Shown here piece by piece: positions 20,630 to 32,024 of a DNA stretch of 64,000 nucleotides. The notes beneath the pieces are model-generated. The model had not been told where the DNA came from and did no database searches. It saw nothing but the letters and a program-made list of their open reading frames with translations. The stretch lies in the NCBI GenBank assembly GCA_019454045.1, contig SKCR01031854.1:124001-188000 (forward strand), in the 5' to 3' direction. The stretch's first letter is position 1; every line of letters starts with the position of its first letter. Origin of the DNA: Zanthoxylum bungeanum (lineage: Eukaryota; Streptophyta; Magnoliopsida; Sapindales; Rutaceae). A program made the position numbers and the translations under genes.

Positions 20630-23244
20630 GCCTAGTTGGGAAGTACGAAATAACATGGAGTCGCCACCCGGTGTGAACTGGGACAAAGATTTAAGGCCGC
20701 ACTCACCCCTCGCAAGGGAAGACCTCAAACCGTTGGGTTCGGAATGGTCCCTTACTTATGGCACTTGTGATGATATGATTTGTGCAATTAATCAACCGAG
20801 TCTACTCAATAATCATGCTCAAGAGTACTTAGATCTAATATGCTTTCATCTAAATAACTCCACGCAATATAACACAACGAGCATATTGAACCATTAAACC
20901 AAAGTAAACAAATAACTAATTAAACATAAACATAAACTAAACGAAACATCATGCATAAAGAATGAAGAAACAACATGCCTAAATAACACAATCATGCTTT
21001 GAAAATTAAATAACAAGACTAAATTAAATCATGCTTAAAATAATAAATAAACGGCCTAGAACTATGACATGCTCAAATACAAAAATGAGACGAGATACGT
21101 GTATCTTAAGTGGTACGTTGCGTTGTATCCCGAGTGCAGACCATACTACCGTCCATTCGGAATCGGCTACGGAATTTACGTCCGGGTTTCCATCCGATAT
21201 ACCACAAAAGGGAACACATATCCCGCTCATCCAACAATCACATCGTGCCTCAAACGACTCTCATGCAATAATATTTTAAAATAAACAAAAACAAAAATAA
21301 ACGAAAGGTAGTAAATAAAAGGGCCCTCAGGTCTAACCTCTTTTGTCGTCTCTCGGAAGCGCGTTACACGGCCGTCGGAAGGGTCAATACTCCGTAACTT
21401 TTCTGGTTCACTAATCCAACGTCTTAGCTCGCTGTTTCGCTGTTTTGGTCGCTGTTTTCACTCCGTTTTGCTGCTTTTTCGCGGTGTTTTCTGGTCACTG
21501 TTTAGGGGTGTGTTAATGGACTGTTTTGGGCAGTTTCGGGGTGCAGTTTTGAAGGTTTGTTAGAGGGCAGTTTTCGTGGGCTGTTTTAAGGGTCAGATTG
21601 GCGTGAATCACTGGCAGTGGAGGAGGGTTATTCTCGGCAGTGAAGGGCTGTGTAGTGGGTAGTTTGGGCGTGGACTACTGGCAGGTTTGCGGAGACTGTT
21701 CATTGAGGTGTTTAAGGGTGATTTACGCGGCAGTTTAAGGCTTATTTGTGCGTGATTTCCTGTGGCTGAATTGGGCAGATGTCGTGGAGGCTATTGGCGT
21801 GAAGGCTGTGGCTATTTTGGTTTGTTGAAGTCGGCAGTTTGGTTAGTGGCGTGAACGTGCGTGGTTTTGATGCATTGAGTGGTGGCTGGATGAATGGGCA
21901 GTAACGTGGGGCGTGATGGGCGATGCGCTGGGCGCAAAGGGGACGCGTGGTTTGCTAGATGGCCAGGCGTGAAGGGCTTGTAATATGTTGCAGTTTGATG
22001 TGTTGAAGGGGGGTTGATCTGTGGTGTGTTGAAGGTGTTAATGGGCTGCTCGTGGCTGTCGTGAGTGTGAGGAGTGAGTGGCTTTGTGGGGAGTGCTTTT
22101 GCTTGTCGATGTGGGATTGAGAGGTGAGGGTCGGTGACGTGAGGATGAGTGATGAGTTGGCTGAGTGGAGTGGCCGCGTGCGTGGAGTTCAGGAGAGAAG
22201 ATAGAGTCGAGAGATTAGGGGCTGCTTAGGGTTTGGCTTTGTTGTCTCGTTTTTTGTGGTTTCGTTCAGTGATTTGCCGAGAAGAAGAGCCAGGGGTGTG
22301 GCTGGTTATGGTTTGCCGAGAGCCAGGAGAGAGGGAGCTGCCGTGGGGATCCTCCTTTTTTGGTTTAGGGTTTACTGTTGTTTGGGGCACTGCCGAGTGA
22401 GAGAGAGAGTAAGTGGTCGAGAGGCGTGAAGTTGTGAAGATGAGGGTGATGGGAGCGAGCGTGAGGGCTATGAGGAAGTGTTTGTTGGCTGGTGGCGTGA
22501 ATGGAAGGTGTCTTGGTGAGAGGGGCTGAGTGGAGGCGTGAATGAGAGGAAGATGAGGGTGATGAATCTAGGGTTTTTTCTTTTGTTCTTTTTTTTGGTC
22601 ACTGCCGAGAGAGAGGAGGCAAGAGAGAGGTTCGTGAGAGTGAGGAGCTAGGGTTTCTTTTCTTTGTGTATGCGTGAGTCCCCCCGAGAGCCCTAGGGTT
22701 GGTTTGAGTTATATAGAGAGAGGGACGTGAGAGAGGAATTAGGGTTTGGATTGGTTTTGAAAAGGAAACAAGAAATTAATTAAATTTATGTGTGTATTTA
22801 ATTTTAATTATTTAAGGTAAGGAATTATTTAAATTTGGTGAGTGAATTATTTAAATTTGAAATTTAATTTAATTAGATTTAGTTTAATTTAATTTAATTT
22901 GTGAATTTAATTTAATTGGTTATAATTGGATTGGAATTTAATTTGATTTAGTTTAAATGGATTTTAATTTGATTTAGTTTAATTGGATTTTAATTAGCTT
23001 TAATTTAATTTGTGAGATGTATTTTAAATGTTTTAATTATTTTCGGATTGGGTTTGGTGTGTGTCTTAAAACGGAGGTCCAACAAGCGAACCCGAAGCGA
23101 AACAAGCGAGTTAAATCCGACCAAATGTTAATTTCCAACTTTACCCTTCCGACGTCCGTTTCCCGCGGCTTTCACAATCAAAGAGGTAGTGTCTCCATAT
23201 GAGACTCATCATAGGGACTTATATGCAAAAATGCAGTGCCTACA
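20630..23244 (-). repeat. 3' LTR of element D (end truncated)
   Basis: On the minus strand it begins TGTAGGCACTGCAT at 23244 directly after the polypurine tract, and continues to 20630, where it joins element B's truncated LTR. Compared with the other copy at 27111 it lacks the final bases up to CCTACA. Low-complexity AT stretches (22790-23010) and a G-rich region with many CTGTTTT and GCGTGA motifs (21420-22700) lie inside. Confidence 0.88.
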
Positions 23245-23262
23245 GTCGCCCCCACTTTGATG
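23245..23262 (-). other. Polypurine tract of element D
   Basis: The minus strand reads ATCAAAGTGGGGGCGAC immediately before the LTR start TGTAGG. Confidence 0.75.
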
Positions 23263-23439
23263 GGACTTGTGCAGTGTGTGACAATGACAATCCAATCAAA
23301 GTACGTGCAATGCATTTTCACTTACCTGGCTCGCCAGCTGTCACATGGTTTGCCTGCTGCTTCGAACCGATTTGATGATGTAGTGGATATGGTGGCGAGG
23401 CGTCTCGACCTCTGGGCTTTGTTCCCGAACCACCGAATG

Positions 23440-23905
23440 TGAACTGTGATGATGCAGTGGACCCTCGACCCTGGGATGCATCCCGGAACTGCAACCGACA
23501 ACGGGGGCACCTCGACCCTGGGCACCTCGACCCAACACCGCTGTCAATAGGGACCTCGCCCTCGAACTGATGATGTAGTGGGCACCTTGGCCCTGGGCAC
23601 CTCGACCCGGAACTACAACTGACAACGGGGGCACCTCGGCCCTGGGCACCTCGACCCAACACCGCTGACAATAGGGACCTCGCCCTCGAACTGATGATGT
23701 AGTGGGCTCCTCGACCCGGAACTACAACCGACAACGGGGGCACCTCGACCCAACACCGCTGACAATAGGGACCTCGCCCTCGAACTGATGATGTAGTGGG
23801 CACCTCGACCCTGGGCACCTCGACCCGGAACTACAACCGAAAACGGGGGCACCTCGACCCAACACCGCTGACAATAGGGACCTCACCCTCGAACTGATGA
23901 TGGTT
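23440..23905. repeat. GC-rich tandem array 1 in element D
   Basis: Repeats contain GGGCACCTCGACCC, CGGAACTACAACCGACAACG, CACCGCTGACAATAGGGACC and CTCGAACTGATGATGTAGTG. Larger units of about 95-125 bp recur four times with variable numbers of the short GGCACCTCGACCCTG module. Several overlapping minus-strand ORFs are a by-product. Confidence 0.8.
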
Positions 23906-23929
23906 CATTTCTGAACCGTGCTCCATTTC

Positions 23930-24320
23930 CGGAGTGCCATTTTCGGCATGCTAAACCTCATTTCCGAGGCATCGCTGATGTGATGATGGTCCATTCTCGA
24001 ACCATCACCGGATGTGGTCCATTCCCGAACCGATCTCCATTCCCGGACTGTCCATTCTCGGACTAAATCTCCATTCTCGGAGTGCCATTCCCGGCGTGCC
24101 ATTCTCGGCGTGCTCATTCCCGAGCTGTCCATTCCCGGACTAAATCTCCATTCCCGACGTGCCATTCTCGGCGTGCTCATTCTCGAGCTGTCCATTCCGG
24201 ACTATATCTCTATTCTCGGAGTGCCATTCCTGGCGTGCCATTCTCGGCGTGCTCATTCTCGAGCTGTCCATTCCCGGACTATATCTCCATTCTCGGAGTG
24301 CCATTCTCGGTAGAACTGAT
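23930..24320. repeat. GC-rich tandem array 2 in element D
   Basis: Short modules such as CCATTCTCGGAGTGCCATT, CGGCGTGCTCATTC and GAGCTGTCCATTCCCGGACT alternate in units of about 60-75 bp. The theme (a name-like word plus TTCCCGGA) links it to array 3, but the unit is different. Confidence 0.75.
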
Positions 24321-24324
24321 CTGA

Positions 24325-25490
24325 TGTGATGCGGGCCTCGCCCCCAGAATGCCATGCCCGACAAAAACTGATCTGATGCTATGTGGGCCTTCCCCTAGAA
24401 TGCCATACCCGGCAGAAACTGATTTGATGCTATGTGGGCCTCGCCCCCAGAATGCTATATCTGGCAGAACTGATCTGATGTCTTCATACTAGGAGTTCCG
24501 TACCTGGCTGATGTAATATCTCTATACCTGGAGTGCCGTTCTGGCAAAACTAATCTGATATCTCCATACCCGGAGTGCCGTACCTGGCAAAACTGATACT
24601 GATGTCTCCATACCTGGCAAAACTGATGCTGATAATAATGTGGGCCTCGCCCCCAGAGTGCCATACCCGGCAACACTGATACTGAACTAGTGTGGGCCTC
24701 GCCCCCAGAGTGCCATACCCGGCAACACTGATACCGATAATGATGTGGGCCACGCCCCCAGAGTGCCATACCCGGCAAGATTGATACTGATGCTAATATG
24801 GGCCTCGCCCCAGACTGATGCTGATGTCTGATGTGGGCCTCGACCCTGGGACTCATTCCTGAAACTACTGACAAGATGGGCCTCGACCCTGGGATCCATT
24901 CCCGGATTCATTCCAAATTCTGACGACGTGGGCCTCGGCCTTGGGATTCATTCCCTGAACTGCTGACAAGGTGGGCCTCGACCCTGGGATCCATTCCCGG
25001 ATTCATTCCAAATTCTGACGACGTGGGCCTCGGCCTTGGGATTCATTCCCTGGATTCACTCCAAAACTCTAGCGATGTGGGATTCATTCCCCTGGGATTT
25101 ATTCCCGAAACTCTGACGATGTGGGCCTCGACCCTGAGATTCATTCCACAAACTGCTGATAAGGTGGGCCTCGACCTTGAGTTGATACTGATGTGGGCCT
25201 CGCCCCAAACTGATACTGATGTGGGGCCTCGCCCCAAACTGATACTGATGTAGGGCCTCGCCCCCAGACTGAAACTGGTGTGGGCCTTGCCCCAAAACTG
25301 ATACTGATGTGGGCCTCAACCCCAGGACTTATCCCCAAACGAATATTGATACGGGCCTCGACCCCAAACTGAAACTGATGTGGGTCTCGCCCCAAACTGA
25401 TGTGGGCCTCGCCCCAAACTGATACTGATGTGGGCCTCGCCCTAAAACTGATACTGATATGGGCCTCAACCCTGGGACTCATCACCTAAA
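24325..25490. repeat. GC-rich tandem array 3 in element D
   Basis: Units are based on GTGGGCCTCGCCCC followed by either CAGAGTGCCATACCCGGCA or AAACTGATACTGAT. The 3' part (25190-25470) is a simple run of about 28-bp units. The array carries on the pattern of arrays 1 and 2 and is also next to the 3' LTR side of D, as in elements B and C. It is not a CRISPR array: the repeats are imperfect and the setting is a plant retrotransposon. Confidence 0.8.
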
Positions 25491-27089
25491 CTATTACTCA
25501 TATGTTGCTGATTCTGGTGGGCTTGTCTTTGCCGCTTTCTCTTTTTCTTCTTTGAAACCTGTGAATACAAAACGAAACAAACACAAAAAGAAAGCAAAAT
25601 ATGTTACGTGTATGCATGCATGCATGAATGAATTTCCTATTCCATTGGGTTAGGTCTTCCGCCAGTTCTCCTGGTGATCGCCCAATCTTCTCTCTGGTCT
25701 CATGACTCAATATCTTGTTATGTCCCTAATTCACGATGTGGTAGACTGGTCGACCCAGTCTTGGTTTAGCTTTCTGCTCTCCGCTGTTTGCATTTGGTCA
25801 TGATGAACCACATGGTGGGGCCTTCTATATCATCATACTATGCTACGAAATAGTCTCAATAGTTATACATATCATTGTCCTCAAAGAATGCCTAGTAATG
25901 AAAACAGAGAACCTTCAAAACACCCAATGTAACTTAAATCCAAGTCTTTGGATAAATGATCTAAGCTAGACTCAAAGTGTGTGTGTGCAAAGGTTCTTTC
26001 ACAGCTTAATCCTCAAGTAAGCTAACTCGATGATTTCGTTTCAAAAATTGGGATCGATGGGTCAAACCAACCTAGATGTCTCAGTTAGGCTCTGCAATTG
26101 CTTTTTCATGCTCAATGTGATATGGTTTTATTTCTCTTTTGTCTCTCTTCTTTTTTTTTTTTTTCATTTTGAACTTCTTCTTTTTTCTTTCTTTTTTTTT
26201 TTTTTTTTTCAACACACCCACCGTTTAAGGTAGCATTTCTCCTCATGGTGGTCCTAATACTCGCCCATGGGTAGCTTCACGCTTATCGGTTATAGGTGGT
26301 TCAATTCTTTTCTTTATAGACTTTTCTTTCATTTTCAACCATACCACACATCATAACATAAGCAAATCAAGATAGACATCTAAGCAAACGGTCATTCACC
26401 GACCTACAATTTCTTCGACTAGTCACTTTGCTAACTACTCAGGTTTTCACTGCTAAGAACCATAATCAAGTGCTTACGAGTCTAACATAGATCAATTACT
26501 CAAATTATCAGATAAAAGCACGTCAAAAGTTTATCGTTTCTAAGGTTTCACCCTAAAGCAAACAATTTCATCATCGGACTTATGTTTAACTATCAAGGAC
26601 TAAAAACAAACAAAGTTTTTTTCTTTTCTTTTTTTTTCCTTTTTCCTTTTTCTTTTCCCTCTTTTTTTTCTTTTCCCTCTTTTTTTCTCTTTTTTTCTTT
26701 TTTTTTTTAAGGCCCCCCAATGGTCTTTCTATCCTTGCCGTGAGGTTTTATGTTTCTCGATTTCCTCTTCCCCGCTATCCATGTTTGCTAAACTCCTCTA
26801 GACAATCCTCTTTTTTTCTCTAACCCAACAGATATCTATGATGGCTTTTAAGACACAGAGGGTTAACATGATGCGTGAATGCATGAGATGCGTGCGATGT
26901 ATGAGATATAATATACATGTGGTTTTCAAAAGCATAAAGGGGCAACTCCTATAGGATATATAACTATGGTTCACATGTGGGTTTATGACAATGCCTTTGA
27001 TTGAACTCCCTCAACCCACTACAGAAACGGTCAACTAATGCACAAATTATACACATCACAAGACATGATTTCGGGGCCGATTCAAAATA
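25491..27089 (-). other. Non-coding leader of element D
   Basis: No coding domain is seen. It contains T-rich runs (26145-26210 and 26615-26710), a short ATGCATGCATGC stretch near 25615, and otherwise unique-looking sequence. It lies between the PBS and the tandem arrays, where gag would be expected. Confidence 0.6.
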
Positions 27090-27107
27090 TCCCCAGTGGA
27101 GTCGCCA
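27090..27107 (-). other. Primer binding site of element D
   Basis: The minus strand reads TGGCGACTCCACTGGGGA, 3 bp after the LTR end CCTACA. Similar sites are common in plant Ty3/gypsy elements; I did not assign the tRNA. Confidence 0.7.
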
Positions 27108-27110
27108 GAC

Positions 27111-28373
27111 TGTAGGACACAGAACCTGGGCGACGCTGTTCTAGGCTCGCGGCCTAGTTAGGAAGTACGAAATAACATGGAGTCGCCACCCGGTGTGAAC
27201 CGGGACAAAGATTTAAGGCCGCACTCACCCCTCGCAAGGGAAGACCTCAAACCGTTGGGTTCGGAATGGTCCCTTACTTATGTCACTTGTGATGATATGA
27301 TTTGTGCAATTAATCAACCGAGTCTACTCAATAATCATGCTCAAGAGTACTTAGATCTAACATGCTTTCATCCAAATAACTCCACGCAATATAACACAAC
27401 GAGCATATTGAACCATTAAACCAAAGTAAACAAATAACTAATTAAACATAAACATAAACTAAACGAAACATCATGCATAAAGAATGAAGAAACAACATGC
27501 CTAAATAACACAATCATGCTTTGAAAATTAAATAACAAGACTAAATTAAATCATGCTTAAAATAATAAATAAACGGCCTAAAACTATGACATGCTCAAAT
27601 ACAAAAATGAAACGAGATACGTGTATCTTAAGTGGTACGTGGCGTTGTATCCCGAGTGCAGACCATACTACCGTCCATTCGGAATCGGCTACGGAATTTA
27701 CGTCCGGGTTTCCATCCGATATACCACAAAAGGGAACACATATCCCGCTCATCCAACAATCACATCATGCCTCAAACGACTCTCATGCAATAATATTTTA
27801 AAATAAACAAAAACAAAAATAAACGAAAGGTAGTAAATAAAAGGGCCATCAGGTCTAACCTCTTTTGTCGTCTCTCGGAAGCGCGTTACACGGCCGTCGG
27901 AAGGGTCAATACTCCGTAACTTTTCTGGTTCACTAATCCAACGTCTTAGCTCGCTGTTTCATTGTTTTGGTCGCTGTTTTCACTCCGTTTTACTGCTTTT
28001 TCGCGGTGTTTTCTGGTCACTGTTTAGGGGTGTGTTAATGGACTGTTTTGGGCAGTTTCGGGGTGCAGTTTTGAAGGTTTGTTAGAGGGCAGTTTTCATG
28101 GGCTGTTTTAAGGGTCAGATTGGCGTGAATCACTGGAAGTGGAGGAGGGTTATTCTCGGCAGTGAAGGGCTGTGTAGTGGGCAGTTTGGGCGTGGACTAC
28201 TGGCAGGTTTGCGGGGACTGTTCAGTGAGGTGTTTAAGGGTGATTTGCGCGGCAGTTTAAGGCTTATTTGTGCGTGATTTCCTGTTGCTGAATTGGAGAG
28301 ATGTCGTGGAGGCTATTGGCGTGAAGGCTGTGGCTATTTTGGTTTGTTGAAGTCGGCAGTTTGGTTAGTGGCG
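27111..28373 (-). repeat. 5' LTR of element D (first half missing)
   Basis: It matches 20630-21847 closely and in addition has the intact LTR end (27111-27147) lost from the other copy. It breaks off at 28373 within GTGGCGTGA and is followed by a GC-rich filler and the gag of element X. Confidence 0.88.
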
Positions 28374-28447
28374 TGACCCGGGTCCGGAATCGGACCCGAG
28401 GTTGTGAAACCTCTTCCGCATCCGGATCCGAATTTTTCCATCCCTAC
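28374..28447. other. GC-rich palindromic filler at the D/X junction
   Basis: The stretch contains GGGTCCGGAATCGGACCC, a near-perfect inverted repeat, and then TCCGCATCCGGATCCGAA. It matches neither the D LTR nor copia gag. It may be the end of a separate small repeat or filler DNA captured at the breakpoint. Confidence 0.4.
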
Positions 28448-29019
28448 ACGCAGCTTTGCCATCAGCTCTCTAAGATTATGGTCTTGGTTCATCATATTGT
28501 AGTTCATGATGAACCCGCTCCAGTTGTCAAGAATAGACTGCAAGATCAAATCTATAGATGTCTCAGCCTCAAAGGTTATGCCTAGCTGACTCTGCTGTTC
28601 AATGTTAGCAATCATATGTGATAAATGGTGCTCAACAGATGTACCCTCTGACATTCATGAGCGAAAGAGCTTCTTCTGCAATTCATACATTTGCGATCTA
28701 AGGTTAGATCGATGAAGGTCCTTCAATTTTACCATATAGTATAGGGATCAAATCCCTTGTTTTGGCGACGAAATTAAGGGGTCATCGCAGCGAGCATGAC
28801 AGATTGAATAGTTGAGTTGTCATCGCTATGAGTCTTCCAAAGCTCAAGCTCAAGCGGCTGCTCATTTCCGGGCTTAGGCCCGAGAGGTCTCTCTATCGTA
28901 TAGAGCATCCTCTCAGCCCCCAGGACAATCCTGAGTTTCATATCCCAATCAGGAAAGTTCTCGCCATTAAAGACATTTTTGCCCATGATAATGTCTCTAA
29001 CCCCGATCTTTCCAGTCAT
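28448..29019 (-). pseudogene. gag: Copia gag of element X, truncated and frameshifted
   Basis: From 29019 on the minus strand the reading is typical of plant copia gag: FNGENFPDWDMKLRIVLGAE near the start, then after a shift near 28770 a segment with KMSEGTSVEHHLSHMI-like sequence, FEAETSIDLILQSI and MNYNMMNQDHNLRELMAKLR. This is the UBN2/Retrotran_gag family. The C-terminal zinc knuckle is missing because the element breaks off near 28447. At least one shift and one stop separate the two parts. Confidence 0.8.
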
Positions 29020-29403
29020 CTAATTGCAATAGTCAAACTATTCAATTAACGATATTTGGGTACAGTCCAACTGTTACAAGAAACATAATAAAATATTAGT
29101 CCAACTAATAAATATATAATTGACGAAATAATTTGAAAGCGCGTATGCCAAGTATTTGAACGAAATTACAAATTCAATACTGGCCTCCCAACTATTTTCA
29201 GCGAGCCTCTAACCATCTGTTGAGTAATCGGGAAACCTAGTTTCCTAGTGGGCTAGGATCCCGTTTTAAAAACACACAACCTTGACTTTGGCCAACAAGC
29301 TGTATGATATTTAACTAGGTAGATCTCTAAGATCAATTGGATCTCATCCAATTCCTAGATCCGGTAGGTGGACCTCCAAGTCCGAAACATATATACAATA
29401 TAT
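29020..29403 (-). other. Leader of element X, gag-proximal part
   Basis: No coding content is seen. It contains CTTGACTTTGGCCAACAAG, repeated in variant form at about 32085, 32180 and 32275 in the other part of the leader, which supports the idea that the two parts were contiguous before the Y insertion. Confidence 0.55.
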
Positions 29404-32024
29404 TGTTGGGGTTGGTGCTCAGATCGCCAATCTGGACCGTATTTATGTCTGATTCATGAATACGAACATCCCCTTATTCCATAATATTACTTATTTGTGG
29501 TTGCAGCTCTGTTTTTATATACGTATTCGATCTGATTACGATTTGATTGAAACTAAATGTGTTTAGTGATATGTATATATTAGACAAAGGCCCGATAATA
29601 TATAATGCAGTACACAGTTACAAAGTTAGTTTGTAATTGACATTGGGAAGTGTCACTGCTATAGTATGGTATCAAACATAGTTCCTGGTCAAGATTTGCT
29701 AACACGGGTCGGTTAGTCAATCTGTTGAGACCAGTACATGTCGTATATCGAGACTTGGTCCGATGGTTTATCCCAATGAACCATGAGTCTAGGGAGACTC
29801 GTATAGACGTGTAGGTGTTTATAGTGGATAAACACTGAACGGCTCACCGAAGATTCTTAATGGATGGTACACCAACATCAATAAGAATCTTCACGGGTTG
29901 AGTAGCATAGTGGTCCTTCGACTTGAGACACCACTGTGGATGTATGAGACATCCTCCACACTTCGATGGCAGTCACGTCACCGATCTATTTAGATCAGAC
30001 CTCCGCCTATTCGTTGGGTGTGGACCGATCCTCAGGATATCCTGTGTGTGTCAAGATAGGATCCGTCAGTTCTGTGTACAGAGCATAGGTAGTCCATATA
30101 TATTTAGCAGTCTGTTAAATCTGTGGCCACAGTATACTTCGGAAGTAAGTTCCGAGTGTTATTTAAAGATTGCTAATAGATACGTCGACAAGATAATACC
30201 TATAGAGATTTGACGTTTACATCTATATCTCTGGGATTATCTGGATACCTGTGACGGAGGGATTATACGTATGCAATGACCTCGACCTGTATGATTCAGC
30301 TAGTTTATCCGTGATCCTCAAAATCTACGGGTGGATAGATTATGGACACGAAATTGGATTTCGTGACGGATATACCTGAATCTAGAGAGTCTCAATAATG
30401 AAATATACTCGTAGAGCACTAGAGCAACATTAATAAATAATATTGATTATTTATTAAGTCGTTTAAAGGTTAAACACAAGAACATGCTAAAGGGACCCGA
30501 TAGTCATTTAGTTAATTATTGTGTATTTACATTTAATACTTGATTAATTTAAATACACATTAATTAAATAGTCAAATTGAGATATTTGACTAATATCCTA
30601 AATAAATATATGTATTTGATATTTAATGTAAATATTATACATATATTTAATATATTTGTATTTGATTAATTAATTAATTATTAATTGTTAAATGATTAAA
30701 TTAATTAAAATATAAATATCTTAACTTATGATATTTGAATTAAATGGCATGGTTGCCTTTGTTGACCAAGTGATAAATATCTAATAAAGTGTTTTTTAGA
30801 TATTTAATCAAGTTGATCAAATTTTTGTTAAATGAATTTGAAATGAAATTTTGGTATATATGTATACATAATTTTGGCCAAGACCCTTAATTAAAATATA
30901 ATGGTTATATTTTTGAGTTGCATTGTTGACTTACTTTATTCATTAAATTGTTTGATGATTAAAGTTGCAAGTTGATAAGCAAAATTAAATGAAATAAAAT
31001 ATCATGATATTTTGTATATTTCTCCACCAATTTCGGCCAAGCTTCTTTTGGAGGAGGTATATATTGTTTCATTTCATTTTAGGGTTAAGGAGTTCATTTG
31101 ATACCAAAATAAACATAAAAGAAGTTGAGAGAAAAGCTTGAAGCCTAAAGGAAGATGGCTTGGAAAATTATGATTTTGTAAGTTATCTTTCAAAGTCTTC
31201 AACATGAAAATTGTTTCTAACATGCTTAGCATCATTTTGTGTTGCTTTGTTGTTGTCTCTCTTCTTATAGTTTGTGTTTTATTTGGTTGTGAACTTTGAT
31301 GAAAGTGTTGAGCATGTATAATGGAGAAAGCTTGTGACTAGTGTAGTTATAAGTATTCTTTTATGGTTTTGGAAACCTTGTTGCTAATCTAGAGTTGTTG
31401 ACCCACTCTTAGATGACCTAGATTTTATCTTGAGTTGTTTCATTGTGTTGAGACTTTGATTGGATGGAAGAAACATGATTGAAGTATTGGATTTAACCAA
31501 TTTGGTCTAATTTGTCCAATTTGAAGAAATTGAAAAATTAGGGTTCATGACCAATTCTAAATTTGGGGCTTTTCATATATTTTGTGTATTTGGATGTGTA
31601 TATGATGCATATAAAGTTTCATGTTCATTGGATTACATCTTGATGTGTTTTGATGCATGAAATGACAAAGTGCACACTTTGGCACCAAAGTGGTGCATTC
31701 GGCCAAATGAAGAAAAATGGGGATTTATGTTGCCCTTGGTGTTTTGATGTTTTGAACATCCTAAGTTAATCTTAGAAATGATTTAGAATCATTCAAAATT
31801 TATTTGATCAATTTCGGACTAAAATGGACTAAATACCAAGTGTAAGGGTAATTCGATAAATTCACTTAAATATGATTTATTTGAATTTTATTTCATAATT
31901 TGATTATTGGATAATTAAATAAATATGTTTATTTAATTAATCCGAGAAAAATTTTTGAAATCGGAAAATTTGATTTTCCACCGCTTCCGCTGCGTTACCG
32001 GATTCTGCCCCTAAAACCCCTACA
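29404..32024 (+). mobile_element. Solo LTR of family Y with TATAT target duplication
   Basis: It starts TGTTGGGGTTGG and ends AAAACCCCTACA, near-perfect inverted ends (one mismatch). Both sides carry TATAT (29399-29403 and 32025-32029). It is 2621 bp. The end contains CTTCCGCTGCG, a phrase often found at the 3' end of plant copia LTRs, and a TATA-like GGTATATATTG lies near 31058. Its start is repeated at 63927 and its middle at 1-1342 (reverse). Confidence 0.85.

Larger units (their letters stand above)
20630..28373 (-). mobile_element. Element D: non-coding (LARD-like) LTR retrotransposon, truncated at both ends
   Basis: On the minus strand: partial 5' LTR (28373-27111), PBS (27107-27090), leader, three tandem arrays, polypurine tract (23262-23245) and 3' LTR (23244-20630). 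The two LTR copies agree at about 98% by eye over 1.2 kb, so the insertion is fairly recent. No gag or pol domain was found in any frame of the 3.8-kb interior. The 3' LTR lacks its last 37 bp or so and the 5' LTR lacks its first half, so no target duplication can be checked. An element of this kind would depend on proteins from an autonomous partner. Confidence 0.85.

Noticed and set aside
23318..25485. Several overlapping minus-strand ORFs in element D
   Set aside because: GC-rich tandem arrays lacking stops, with repeated words in all frames; no protein family.
24325..25490. CRISPR-like array (short repeats with variable intervals)
   Set aside because: Repeats are imperfect and grade into other units, there are no cas genes, and the setting is a plant LTR element.
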